A DNA stretch of 6,661 bases from CAZNEZ01 sp964572475 (GCA_964572475.1 CAZNEZ010000076.1:1-6661), one strand, 5' to 3'. Positions 1 through 5,459 are shown, counted from the stretch's first letter. Numbers and translations: made by a program. Notes: generated by a model from the sequence alone, not told the origin.

Positions 1-90
1 TTTTCAATGTTCATAAGTGAACTTTCATACACAATTCTTATGTATTCAATGTTCGATATTTTGTTGCTGTTTCTTGGTCAGCTCGAATAT
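1..90 (-). other. Probable 5' leader of an rRNA or other stable-RNA operon continuing past the left edge
   Basis: This stretch lies downstream of the strong promoter at 91-118 and holds no reading frame. On the minus strand it contains two copies of GAACATTGAA (45-54 and 3-12), a perfect 5-bp hairpin GTTCA/TGAAC (9-22) and a second one ATACA/TGTAT (27-45). Sequences of the kind 'gaacattgaaaa' are common around the rRNA genes of Bacillota, in leaders and spacers. That likeness, together with the promoter, suggests that a 16S rRNA or a tRNA/rRNA array begins just outside the window. No rRNA sequence is actually present, so this is inference. Confidence 0.35.
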
Positions 91-118
91 ATTATCATAT
101 TCTGTTGTAATTTGTCAA
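91..118 (-). promoter_or_regulatory. Strong sigma-A type promoter with upstream A-tracts (P3), firing out of the window
   Basis: On the minus strand there is a perfect -35 TTGACA (113-118), a 16-base spacer and a -10 GATAAT (91-96, five of six consensus bases). Just upstream of the -35 (about 121-140) are two seven-base A runs spaced about one helical turn apart, as in the UP elements of stable-RNA promoters. The -10 hexamer is also the loop of a perfect 6-bp dyad, GAATAT/ATATTC (85-102). It lies downstream of both serine tRNAs, so it must serve the next gene to the left. The 10-mer ACTTGACAAA is shared with the tRNA promoter at 381-409. Confidence 0.72.
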
Positions 119-174
119 GTCTTTTTTTAAACTTTTTTTAATTTACAACTTCGTCTTCACTAGGAAAGACTGAG

Positions 175-263
175 CGGAGAAGGAGGGATTTGAACCCTCG
201 CGCCGCTATTAACGGCCTACTCCCTTTCCAGGGGAGCCCCTTCAGCCACTTGGGTACTTCTCC
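175..263 (-). tRNA. tRNA-Ser (anticodon GGA)
   Basis: On the minus strand this folds as a complete class II tRNA of 89 nt: acceptor stem GGAGAAG/CTTCTCC with discriminator G, D stem CCC/GGG, anticodon stem CTCCC/GGGAG, a long variable arm with stem GCCG/CGGC, and T stem GAGGG/CCCTC with loop TTCAAAT. The anticodon loop CTGGAAA places GGA at 227-229, reading the UCC and UCU serine codons. The long variable arm and G73 are serine identity features. The bases after the discriminator are CTC, so CCA is not encoded and must be added after RNase Z cleavage. A36-A37-A38 fits an i6A37 substrate, not t6A. It lies 16 bases downstream of the other serine tRNA and is probably cotranscribed with it. No convincing terminator follows. 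Confidence 0.96.
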
Positions 264-279
264 CAGTAAGAGCTGACAG

Positions 280-365
280 CGGAGAGGATGGGATTCGAAC
301 CCATGCGCCCTTGCGGACAAACGGTTTTCAAGACCGCCTCGTTATGACCACTTCGATACCTCTCC
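280..365 (-). tRNA. tRNA-Ser (anticodon UGA)
   Basis: On the minus strand this is an 86-nt class II tRNA: acceptor stem GGAGAGG/CCTCTCC with discriminator G, D stem TCG/CGA, anticodon stem GCGGT/ACCGT (one G-U pair), a variable arm closed by GTCC/GGGC over a GCAA loop, and T stem ATGGG/CCCAT with loop TTCGAAT. The anticodon loop CTTGAAA puts TGA at 328-330, reading UCA and, by wobble, other UCN serine codons. The bases after the discriminator are CTG, so CCA is not encoded. Its 5' end lies 15 bases after the -10 of the promoter at 381-409, which implies a precursor leader of about nine bases. It is the first of two tandem serine tRNAs whose acceptor stems differ at one pair, which suggests an old duplication. 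Confidence 0.96.
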
Positions 366-380
366 ATGAAGTGCTTGACC

Positions 381-409
381 ATTTTATAATATCTTTATAT
401 GTTTGTCAA
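381..409 (-). promoter_or_regulatory. Promoter of the tandem serine tRNAs (P2)
   Basis: On the minus strand: a perfect -35 TTGACA (404-409), a 17-base spacer and a -10 TAAAAT (381-386, five of six bases). An alternative -10, TATAAA, overlaps with a 15-base spacer. An A-rich stretch lies upstream of the -35. The expected start is near 374, about nine bases before the first tRNA. A 6-bp inverted repeat CTTGAC/GTCAAG (405-410 and 374-379) brackets the element from the -35 to the start site. Confidence 0.7.
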
Positions 410-429
410 GTGCTTTTTGGAATTATTAA

Positions 430-489
430 ATTTTATCTTCTAAAGAAGATTTGTATATGTGCCGCTCGGCACGTCCTGTGTCAGCGGCA
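430..489 (-). ncRNA. Structured leader or small RNA between ispD and the serine tRNAs
   Basis: Transcription from the promoter at 496-524 should start near G488, so the RNA would begin directly in a hairpin. The hairpin has an outer stem TGCCGCT/AGCGGCA (483-489 with 460-466), an internal loop, an inner stem CAC/GTG (478-480 with 470-472) and a loop AGGAC (473-477). A competing hairpin GTGCC/GGCAC (468-472 with 459-463) reuses the 3' arm, so the two folds exclude each other. Further on is a perfect 6-bp hairpin ATCTTC/GAAGAT (435-450). No U-run follows, so the RNA may continue as a leader of about 120 nt into the tRNAs, or end by processing. There is no reading frame with a ribosome site. I do not recognise a named RNA family. 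The hairpin is GC-rich against an AT-rich background. Confidence 0.42.
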
Positions 490-495
490 AGAGTT

Positions 496-524
496 ATTCT
501 AGCAAATATATACTAAACTGTCAA
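496..524 (-). promoter_or_regulatory. Strong extended -10 promoter with A-rich UP-like tract (P1)
   Basis: On the minus strand: a perfect -35 TTGACA (519-524), a 17-base spacer ending in TGC, and -10 TAGAAT (496-501), which gives an extended TGn -10. A long A-rich run (about 527-556 on the complementary strand) lies just upstream of the -35, as in rRNA and tRNA promoters. It begins only about 60 bases after the ispD stop codon and fires into the structured spacer and then the serine tRNAs. A 7-bp dyad AGTTATT/AATAACT (492-498, 523-529) overlaps both hexamers. Confidence 0.75.
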
Positions 525-583
525 TAACTTTTTTCTTTTTTTTACAAGTTTTTTTATTATGTTTTTCGCAGCAAGTAGTTAAG

Positions 584-1285
584 CTATAATCTATGTGTAA
601 TCAGACTCTCTCCAACCCTCATATCTTCTGGGGTTGTAAGCTTTATATTCTCATATTTGCCTTGAGTTATTTTAATCTTAATCTCTGGTTTATATAACTC
701 CAGCACCATTGAATCATCCGTTATATCTTTATTCTCAGATTGAATAACGTATTCATATGCCTCAAGTATTAACTTAAAATCAAAGCTCTGTGGTGTCTGA
801 ATCTGCCATAAAGTTTTCCTATTAGGTGTTGATTCAACAAATCCTTCTTTGTCTATTACTTTAATAGTATCTTTAGCAGGAACTGCTATTATACTCGTTT
901 TATATTTAAGTACATCTTCAATAGCAGCATTTATAATAGTATTATCAATGAAAGGCCTTGCGCCATCATGTATTAGTACAATATCACTGCCTCCAGCTTC
1001 TTCAATACTTTTAAGTCCATTATATACAGAGTTATATCTTTCAGCACCACCTTTTACTATATTAACCACTTTTGAAAATTGATACTTGTCCACAATATCA
1101 GATTTAACGAATTCAATTGATTCCTCGCTTGTAACTATTACAATTTCATCCACTCTACTATCTTCAAATGCCGCCAAAGAATAGTAAAGAACTGGTTTAT
1201 TACAGAGCATCATAAATTGTTTACTAATACTACTCTCCATTCTTTTCCCTTTTCCAGCTGCAAGCACTATCGCAATAATCTTCAT
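584..1285 (-). CDS. ispD: 2-C-methyl-D-erythritol 4-phosphate cytidylyltransferase IspD
   Basis: IspD transfers CMP from CTP to 2-C-methyl-D-erythritol 4-phosphate in the cytoplasm, the third step of the MEP route to isoprenoids. The 233-residue protein has the usual length and every family block: the CTP-binding loop LAAGKGKRM (8-16) with Arg15 and Lys22 matching the catalytic Arg/Lys pair of E. coli, GGAERYNSV (79-87), HDGARP (106-111), PAKDTIK (136-142), NRKTLW and TPQSF (155-168), TDDSMVLE (189-196) and NIKLTTPEDM (213-222). The ATG has an ideal GGAGG four bases upstream (1290-1294). It is the last gene of the cluster, 45 bases after tsaD with no promoter seen between, so it is probably cotranscribed. 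No intrinsic terminator follows. It is not fused to IspF, and ispF is not adjacent. Confidence 0.96.
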   Translation of the reverse strand: MKIIAIVLAAGKGKRMESSISKQFMMLCNKPVLYYSLAAFEDSRVDEIVIVTSEESIEFVKSDIVDKYQFSKVVNIVKGGAERYNSVYNGLKSIEEAGGSDIVLIHDGARPFIDNTIINAAIEDVLKYKTSIIAVPAKDTIKVIDKEGFVESTPNRKTLWQIQTPQSFDFKLILEAYEYVIQSENKDITDDSMVLELYKPEIKIKITQGKYENIKLTTPEDMRVGESLITHRL

Positions 1286-1330
1286 AATTCCTCCAATATT
1301 AGCTTTAACATTCTGTATTGTATTCGGTCT

Positions 1331-2353
1331 TTATCTTTCTCCTAGCTTAAGATTAGGAACTGCATTTAAATCCCATCCATGTCTAGTACCATTAATGTAT
1401 TCATAATAAGCAGCACTTCCAATCATTGCAGCGTTATCTGTGCATAATATAGGTGATGGTCTAAAGAATTCCACTCCTTCTGCTTTACATGCTACTTCAA
1501 ACGTTTCTCTAATTGCTGAGTTTGACGCAACTCCTCCTGCAAGAGCTAATTTGTTGATTCCATATTGTTTAACTGCATTCATTGCCCTTGATAACAATGC
1601 ATCTACAACAGCTTTTTGAAATGAAGCTGCAATATCAGCCTTATTAATCTCTTCACCTTTCATCTGGCATGAATTAATGTGGTTAAGCACTGATGACTTA
1701 AGGCCGCTGAAGCTAAAATCAAAGGGTGCTCCATCTATATGCGCTCTTGGGAATTCAATTGCACTAGGATTCCCCTCTTTAGCAAGTTTATCTACTTTAG
1801 GTCCTCCTGGATATCCAAGGCCAATTGCTCTAGCTACTTTATCAAATGCTTCTCCTGCCGCATCATCTCTAGTTCTTCCAATAACTTCATACTCTCCATA
1901 CGCTTTTACTACTACAAGATGTGTATGTCCTCCAGACACAACCATACAGATAAATGGTGGTTCTAATGTCTTATTCTCAATATAATTAGCTGAAATATGT
2001 CCCTCTATATGATGTACACCTATTAATGGTATATCCTTTGCATAGCAAATAGCTTTAGCCTCTGCTACTCCTACTAGAAGCGCTCCAACCAGACCAGGTC
2101 CATATGTAACTCCTATAGCATCCAAATCGTCTAACGTAGTGTTGGCTTCCTTTAAAGCCTCTTCTATTACCTGATTAATCTTTTCAATATGCTTACGAGA
2201 AGCTATCTCAGGTACTACTCCTCCATATAATGTGTGAAGTGCTATCTGAGATGATATAACATTTGATAATACCTCTCTTCCATTAACTACAACTGCTGCT
2301 GCTGTCTCATCGCAAGAGCTTTCTATTGCTAATATTCTAATATCTTTACTCAT
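1331..2353 (-). CDS. tsaD: tRNA N6-threonylcarbamoyladenosine transferase subunit TsaD
   Basis: TsaD is the catalytic subunit that transfers threonylcarbamoyl from TC-AMP to A37 of ANN-decoding tRNAs, working with TsaB and TsaE. The 340-residue ASKHA-fold protein is full length. It starts with the phosphate-loop-like IESSCDET (10-17) and has GGVVPEIASRKH (44-55), GPGLVGALLVG (85-95), the metal-binding HHIEGH (114-119; His115 and His119), SGGHTHL (140-146), DDAAGEAFDK (163-172), GGVASN (273-278) and CTDNAAMIG (304-312) with metal ligand Asp306. The start overlaps the end of the upstream gene in ATGAGTAA (8 bases). No good Shine-Dalgarno site is seen, so translation is probably coupled. It is separated from tsaE and tsaB by four genes, although the products act in one complex. 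Confidence 0.97.
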   Translation of the reverse strand: MSKDIRILAIESSCDETAAAVVVNGREVLSNVISSQIALHTLYGGVVPEIASRKHIEKINQVIEEALKEANTTLDDLDAIGVTYGPGLVGALLVGVAEAKAICYAKDIPLIGVHHIEGHISANYIENKTLEPPFICMVVSGGHTHLVVVKAYGEYEVIGRTRDDAAGEAFDKVARAIGLGYPGGPKVDKLAKEGNPSAIEFPRAHIDGAPFDFSFSGLKSSVLNHINSCQMKGEEINKADIAASFQKAVVDALLSRAMNAVKQYGINKLALAGGVASNSAIRETFEVACKAEGVEFFRPSPILCTDNAAMIGSAAYYEYINGTRHGWDLNAVPNLKLGER

Positions 2354-2930
2354 TATCAGTATCCGGCCGTGTCACCTGCCATCCGAGGATTTTCCACTTG
2401 CCTTCGTCATCCTTTCTTAATATATAGGTCTCAGTAGCTTTAGTAGTTCCATCATCACTCTTAAGGTAATAAATGCAATTAAGCCAAGCTGTACTCTGAC
2501 CATCTAATGTTGAGTACTGAACTTGGGAACTCTTATCTAAAAATATACTGCCTATCTTAGTATTCTTTGTCTTATATTCGTCAATCTCATTACATAACAT
2601 GTCGTAAGAATCGCTAAAGTCATTATTAGCCAACAACTCATCATCTAAAAGCTTCCTAGCCTGACAAGCAAGCTGAACCAACTCTTTATCATCATGTTCC
2701 TCATTAAAATAACACTTAAGAATACGATTGTAAAGCTGAACAACTTCACGAGGAGAAACAGGATAGTCATTGTCCAAATCTTTAGCTACAACAACTACTA
2801 AATCTCTTGTCTCTTCTGGAGTATTATCTGGTGTCTTACCTGTATCTCTATTGGATAAATAGTAGTAAAAAGCAACACCCATAACTATGAGTACTGTAAC
2901 AACTATCATAATTCTAAGCTGTTTCTTCAT
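2346..2930 (-). CDS. Membrane-anchored protein, DUF6715-like, function unknown
   Basis: A 194-residue protein with a short basic N-terminus (MKKQLR), one hydrophobic helix (about 7-25), a charged Pro/Thr/Asp linker (27-43) and an extracytoplasmic domain. It looks like the Lachnospiraceae family DUF6715: the segment YPVSPREVVQLYNRILKCY (56-74) and the C-terminal ETYILRKDDEGKWKILGWQV (167-186) match my memory of it. The C-terminal strands resemble NTF2-like domains, which is inference only. There is no lipobox cysteine, so it is a signal-anchored protein or is secreted, not a lipoprotein. I chose the ATG at 2930 because GGAAAGG (2941-2947) lies ten bases upstream. An in-frame TTG at 2969 lies inside rnz and has no such site. 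Its stop codon overlaps the tsaD start, which links expression of the two. No role in tRNA biology is shown by the sequence. Confidence 0.78.
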   Translation of the reverse strand: MKKQLRIMIVVTVLIVMGVAFYYYLSNRDTGKTPDNTPEETRDLVVVVAKDLDNDYPVSPREVVQLYNRILKCYFNEEHDDKELVQLACQARKLLDDELLANNDFSDSYDMLCNEIDEYKTKNTKIGSIFLDKSSQVQYSTLDGQSTAWLNCIYYLKSDDGTTKATETYILRKDDEGKWKILGWQVTRPDTDNE

Positions 2931-2940
2931 ATCGACCACA

Positions 2941-2947
2941 CCTTTCC
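2941..2947 (-). promoter_or_regulatory. Ribosome binding site that fixes the start of the DUF6715-like gene
   Basis: GGAAAGG on the minus strand lies ten bases before the ATG at 2928-2930 and just past the rnz stop codon (2956-2958). It supports the shorter, 194-residue product over a TTG start at 2969 that would overlap rnz. Confidence 0.65.
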
Positions 2948-2955
2948 AATAAGCT

Positions 2956-3867
2956 CTAATCTTCTTCAAACATTAATTCTATAGATTTGCCATCCTTGCC
3001 AGGATAAGAATTCTCAAAAATGTTTTTAACATCTTCCATATATTCATCTGGTCTTATCAGTGAAGGACTATAATGTGTCAGCCACATCTGCTTAGGATTA
3101 GCTTCCTTGGCCAATCTTGCTGCTTCATAGAATGTCATATGTTTGTATTCTTTAGCCTTTTTCTCTTTATCTTTTTCACCATACATTCCTTCACATATAA
3201 ACAAATCAGCATCTGCTGCTTTATCACTTATTATAGGAACTGGTCTTGTATCAGTACAATAAGCCACTTTAATTCCTCTTCGGGCTTCGCCAAGAACCAT
3301 GTCTGGTGTATAAGTCTTTCCTTCTTCTTCTATTGTAACACCCTTTTGTAATTTATTCCAATATTCTTTTGGAATATTATTAGCAATTGCACTCTCAACT
3401 TTAAACTTCCCTATTCTGTCAATATTAATTGTATAACCATAACATGTTACATTATGATTAACTTTAAATGCTTCTATTCTATATCCTTTTAAATTAAATT
3501 CCTGATAGTTTTCTGTAATCTCTACAATTTCAATCTCAAATGGCAACTCAGGAGCCATAACTCTGCAAGCAGCAATCACCCTGCCAATCCCCTTCGGTCC
3601 AATTATTGTCAATTTTTCTTTTCTGTCAGCATTCCCCATAGTAAGTAAAAGTCCTGGTAATCCGCTTACATGGTCTGCATGAAAATGTGTAATACATACA
3701 ATATCGATGGGATTAAAACTCCAGCCTTTTTCTTTAATTGCAATCTGTGTGCCTTCACCACAGTCAATCAATAAACTGCTGCCATTATATCTTGTCATAA
3801 GTGAAGTGAGCCATCTCTTTGGTAATGGCATCATTCCACCTGTACCTAATAAACATACATCTAACAT
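2956..3867 (-). CDS. rnz: Ribonuclease Z (tRNA 3' processing endonuclease)
   Basis: A 303-residue metallo-beta-lactamase protein of the short RNase Z type, which cuts tRNA precursors just after the discriminator base in the cytoplasm. The whole dizinc site is visible: HFHADH (61-66; His61, His63, Asp65, His66), His138 in VNHNVTCYGY, Asp206 in YCTDTRP, His243 in KHMT and His265 in LTHYSPS. The N-terminal LGTGGMMPLP and the segment DCGEGTQ (35-41) are also typical. Residues about 150-198 match the substrate-binding arm region of B. subtilis RNase Z. The ATG has AAAGGA eight bases upstream, and a likely promoter lies at 3902-3931. The nearby tRNA genes lack CCA, which makes them standard RNase Z substrates. 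A related hydrolase with another substrate is possible but less likely. Confidence 0.88.
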   Translation of the reverse strand: MLDVCLLGTGGMMPLPKRWLTSLMTRYNGSSLLIDCGEGTQIAIKEKGWSFNPIDIVCITHFHADHVSGLPGLLLTMGNADRKEKLTIIGPKGIGRVIAACRVMAPELPFEIEIVEITENYQEFNLKGYRIEAFKVNHNVTCYGYTINIDRIGKFKVESAIANNIPKEYWNKLQKGVTIEEEGKTYTPDMVLGEARRGIKVAYCTDTRPVPIISDKAADADLFICEGMYGEKDKEKKAKEYKHMTFYEAARLAKEANPKQMWLTHYSPSLIRPDEYMEDVKNIFENSYPGKDGKSIELMFEED

Positions 3868-3901
3868 GAATTATTCCTTTCTAATGTTAAAGCCTGAAAA
3901 T

Positions 3902-3931
3902 ATAATATCACATTTTAACCAGAATAATCAA
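3902..3931 (-). promoter_or_regulatory. Possible internal promoter before rnz
   Basis: On the minus strand TTGATT (3926-3931) is followed after 18 bases by TATTAT (3902-3907), preceded by TGA as an extended -10. It sits in the 77-base gap between the small Cys4 gene and rnz, about 35 bases before the rnz ATG. If active it would let rnz, the DUF6715-like gene, tsaD and ispD be expressed apart from tsaE-tsaB-rimI. The region is AT-rich, so a chance match is possible. Confidence 0.45.
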
Positions 3932-3944
3932 TCATTACATATGT

Positions 3945-4202
3945 TTATAGTACTTCTTTCTTCTCGTCAATATCTATAGGTATTATAAATTCGCTAATAA
4001 TCTTATTATAACACTCTTCGCAAATGTCAAACGAATGTATTTCCCTGTCTTTTTGAGAAAAATATCCCCATTCATTCTTCGATTCATAAATTCCTTCTTT
4101 AACTATACCATTTTCAACAAGAATTTCTCTTCCACACTTGTTGCAAAAAACTCTTTCTAGCTGTGGAATAGAAGATTTGCTTGTAAGTTCATACTTTTTC
4201 AT
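3945..4202 (-). CDS. Small Cys4 (putative zinc-binding) protein of unknown function
   Basis: An 85-residue soluble protein with two knuckles, CNKCG (20-24) and CEECY (61-65), the arrangement of a four-cysteine zinc ribbon. The segment between them carries GYFSQKDREIH (46-56) and the tail is acidic and hydrophobic. I recall similar uncharacterised proteins in Lachnospiraceae but no named family. I chose the ATG at 4202 because GGAG lies six bases before it (4209-4212). The ATG four codons earlier (4214) has no ribosome site and itself overlaps that GGAG. It sits between rimI (69-base gap) and rnz (77-base gap), and no terminator is visible on either side. A nucleic-acid or protein-binding role would fit the neighbours, but nothing in the sequence proves it. 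Confidence 0.75.
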   Translation of the reverse strand: MKKYELTSKSSIPQLERVFCNKCGREILVENGIVKEGIYESKNEWGYFSQKDREIHSFDICEECYNKIISEFIIPIDIDEKKEVL

Positions 4203-4208
4203 AATAGT

Positions 4209-4212
4209 CTCC
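4209..4212 (-). promoter_or_regulatory. Ribosome binding site that fixes the start of the small Cys4 gene
   Basis: GGAG on the minus strand lies six bases before the ATG at 4200-4202. The alternative upstream ATG (4212-4214) overlaps this site and has no Shine-Dalgarno sequence of its own, so the 85-residue product is preferred over 89 residues. Confidence 0.6.
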
Positions 4213-4271
4213 ATTCATAACTGTAATCATTGGCTACGTCTAAATGTATTATAAAATATTCAAGGGTATAA

Positions 4272-4733
4272 TTATAGTGGTAATTTTTTGCACATAAGAA
4301 TTGCATTTTCCACAGGATTACTATAAAATTTCTTTCTTATCCCCAATTTTTGAAATCCCAATCTGGTATATATATTAATTGCAGGTATATTACTTTCTCG
4401 AACTTCCAGATTAATGACGTTAGCACACTTCTCATACGATTTATCAATAAGGTAATTAATAATTTTCTCAGCTATTCCCTGTCTTCTATATGCATTATTT
4501 ACCGCAATATTAGTTATATTTCCCTCATCTAATATAACATACATGCCACCATATCCTACTATCTCACTATCAATAAGCGCCACTGCAAATATGTAATGTT
4601 CGTTTTGCATTGATTCAAGAAGTGCATTCTCTGACCACGGATTATGAAAGCATTCACACTCAAGGCGTGCTACCTGCTCAATATGTATTTTTTCCATATT
4701 GGTAATCATCACTGTAGGCATATACTCACTCAT
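4272..4733 (-). CDS. rimI: Ribosomal protein S18-alanine N-acetyltransferase family protein RimI
   Basis: A 153-residue single-domain GNAT enzyme that by family should acetylate protein N-termini with acetyl-CoA, classically ribosomal protein S18. Family marks are CFHNPWS (28-34), the strand NITNIAV (72-78), the acetyl-CoA loop RRQGIA (83-88, fitting R/QxxGxG/A), LEVRESN (109-115), AINIYTRLGF (118-127) and the RimI-type C-terminus RKKFYSNPVENAILM (133-147). Glu110 and Tyr122 are spaced like the Glu/Tyr catalytic pair of Salmonella RimI. The usual YY and EDA of that tail are FY and ENA here, a mild change. The ATG has AGGAG seven bases upstream (4741-4745), directly after the tsaB stop codon, with a 12-base gap to tsaB. 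Its place next to tsaB is the usual bacterial arrangement. S18 as the substrate is assumed from the family. Confidence 0.9.
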   Translation of the reverse strand: MSEYMPTVMITNMEKIHIEQVARLECECFHNPWSENALLESMQNEHYIFAVALIDSEIVGYGGMYVILDEGNITNIAVNNAYRRQGIAEKIINYLIDKSYEKCANVINLEVRESNIPAINIYTRLGFQKLGIRKKFYSNPVENAILMCKKLPL

Positions 4734-4745
4734 CTGTAAACTCCT

Positions 4746-5459
4746 CTACAAATTCAATCTATTGTTTTTCTCAGCAAGTTCTCGTTCTGCCTGTGAGACT
4801 CTAAGATAGTCTGGATTGTGTTCAGTTGCCGTCTCCGTCTTTCCCTCACTATAGTATACACTCGCCAATGCCGCTACAGCACCAGCTCTCTGTCTATTTA
4901 AATGTGCTGGTGCAAATTCAGCTAGTTTAGGTATTCTCTCCTCTATAACATTCTTAAATACAGGAATACCATCTCCAACAAATATTACTTTTTTACCAAT
5001 CTCTGACAGTCTGGCTATAAGTTCATCAATTGAAATTGCAGTCTGATCCATAATTACAATAGGTTTAATTCCAGATGCATCATACACTCCTGTATATACT
5101 TGATTCCTCCTTGCATCCATAATTGGACATACAAGTTTTTCTGTACTTTGAAGATTATAAGCCATTGCTTCAAGTGTAGGTACATTAATCAAAGGTTTAG
5201 ATAGTGCAAGGCCAAGCCCCTTTGCTGTTGCGCTTCCAATTCTGAGTCCCGTAAACGAACCAGGTCCACCCGAAATTGCTATTGCATCTATAGTAGACTT
5301 GTCCAGTTCAATCATATTAATAATATTATCTATCATAGGTAGTAAAGTCTGTGAATGTGTCTTTTTATAATTAATTGTATATTCTGCTATCATTATTCCA
5401 TCTTCTGTTATTGCTACTGATGCAACAAGCGATGAACTTTCTATTGCTAAAATTCTCAT
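4746..5459 (-). CDS. tsaB: tRNA t6A biosynthesis subunit TsaB (YeaZ)
   Basis: TsaB is the non-catalytic ASKHA-fold partner that dimerises with TsaD and, with TsaE, forms the bacterial t6A37 complex. The 237-residue protein has the family's length and blocks: N-terminal RILAIESSS (2-10), GGPGSFTGLRIG (64-75), PTLEAMA (94-100), PIMDARRNQVY (112-122) and the C-terminal PDYLR. It lacks the metal-binding HxxxH of TsaD, which separates the two paralogues. Its ATG overlaps the tsaE stop as ATGA (5456-5459), and GAGG within the end of tsaE serves as ribosome site, so translation is coupled to tsaE. rimI follows after 12 bases. Confidence 0.95.
   Translation of the reverse strand: MRILAIESSSLVASVAITEDGIMIAEYTINYKKTHSQTLLPMIDNIINMIELDKSTIDAIAISGGPGSFTGLRIGSATAKGLGLALSKPLINVPTLEAMAYNLQSTEKLVCPIMDARRNQVYTGVYDASGIKPIVIMDQTAISIDELIARLSEIGKKVIFVGDGIPVFKNVIEERIPKLAEFAPAHLNRQRAGAVAALASVYYSEGKTETATEHNPDYLRVSQAERELAEKNNRLNL

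Noticed and set aside
153..170. Hairpin GTCTT/AAGAC after the second tRNA, considered as a terminator
   Set aside because: The 5-bp stem is weak and is followed by A-rich sequence on the transcribed strand, not a U-run.
470..482. ACAGGACGTG in the spacer hairpin, considered as a CsrA-binding site
   Set aside because: GGA is in a loop as in CsrA sites, but the conserved ACA is one base out of register and there is no nearby ribosome site to control.
138..502. Short open frames on both strands across the tRNA genes
   Set aside because: They read through the two tRNA structures and the spacer hairpins, and resemble no protein.
2931..2969. TTG start that would add 13 residues to the DUF6715-like protein
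   Set aside because: It lies within rnz without a ribosome site, whereas the ATG at 2930 has GGAAAGG ten bases upstream and a typical signal-anchor N-terminus.
4248..4253. Perfect TATAAT on the minus strand between rimI and the small Cys4 gene
   Set aside because: No -35 match is found at 15-19 bases and there is no extended TG, so it is a lone hexamer in AT-rich DNA.
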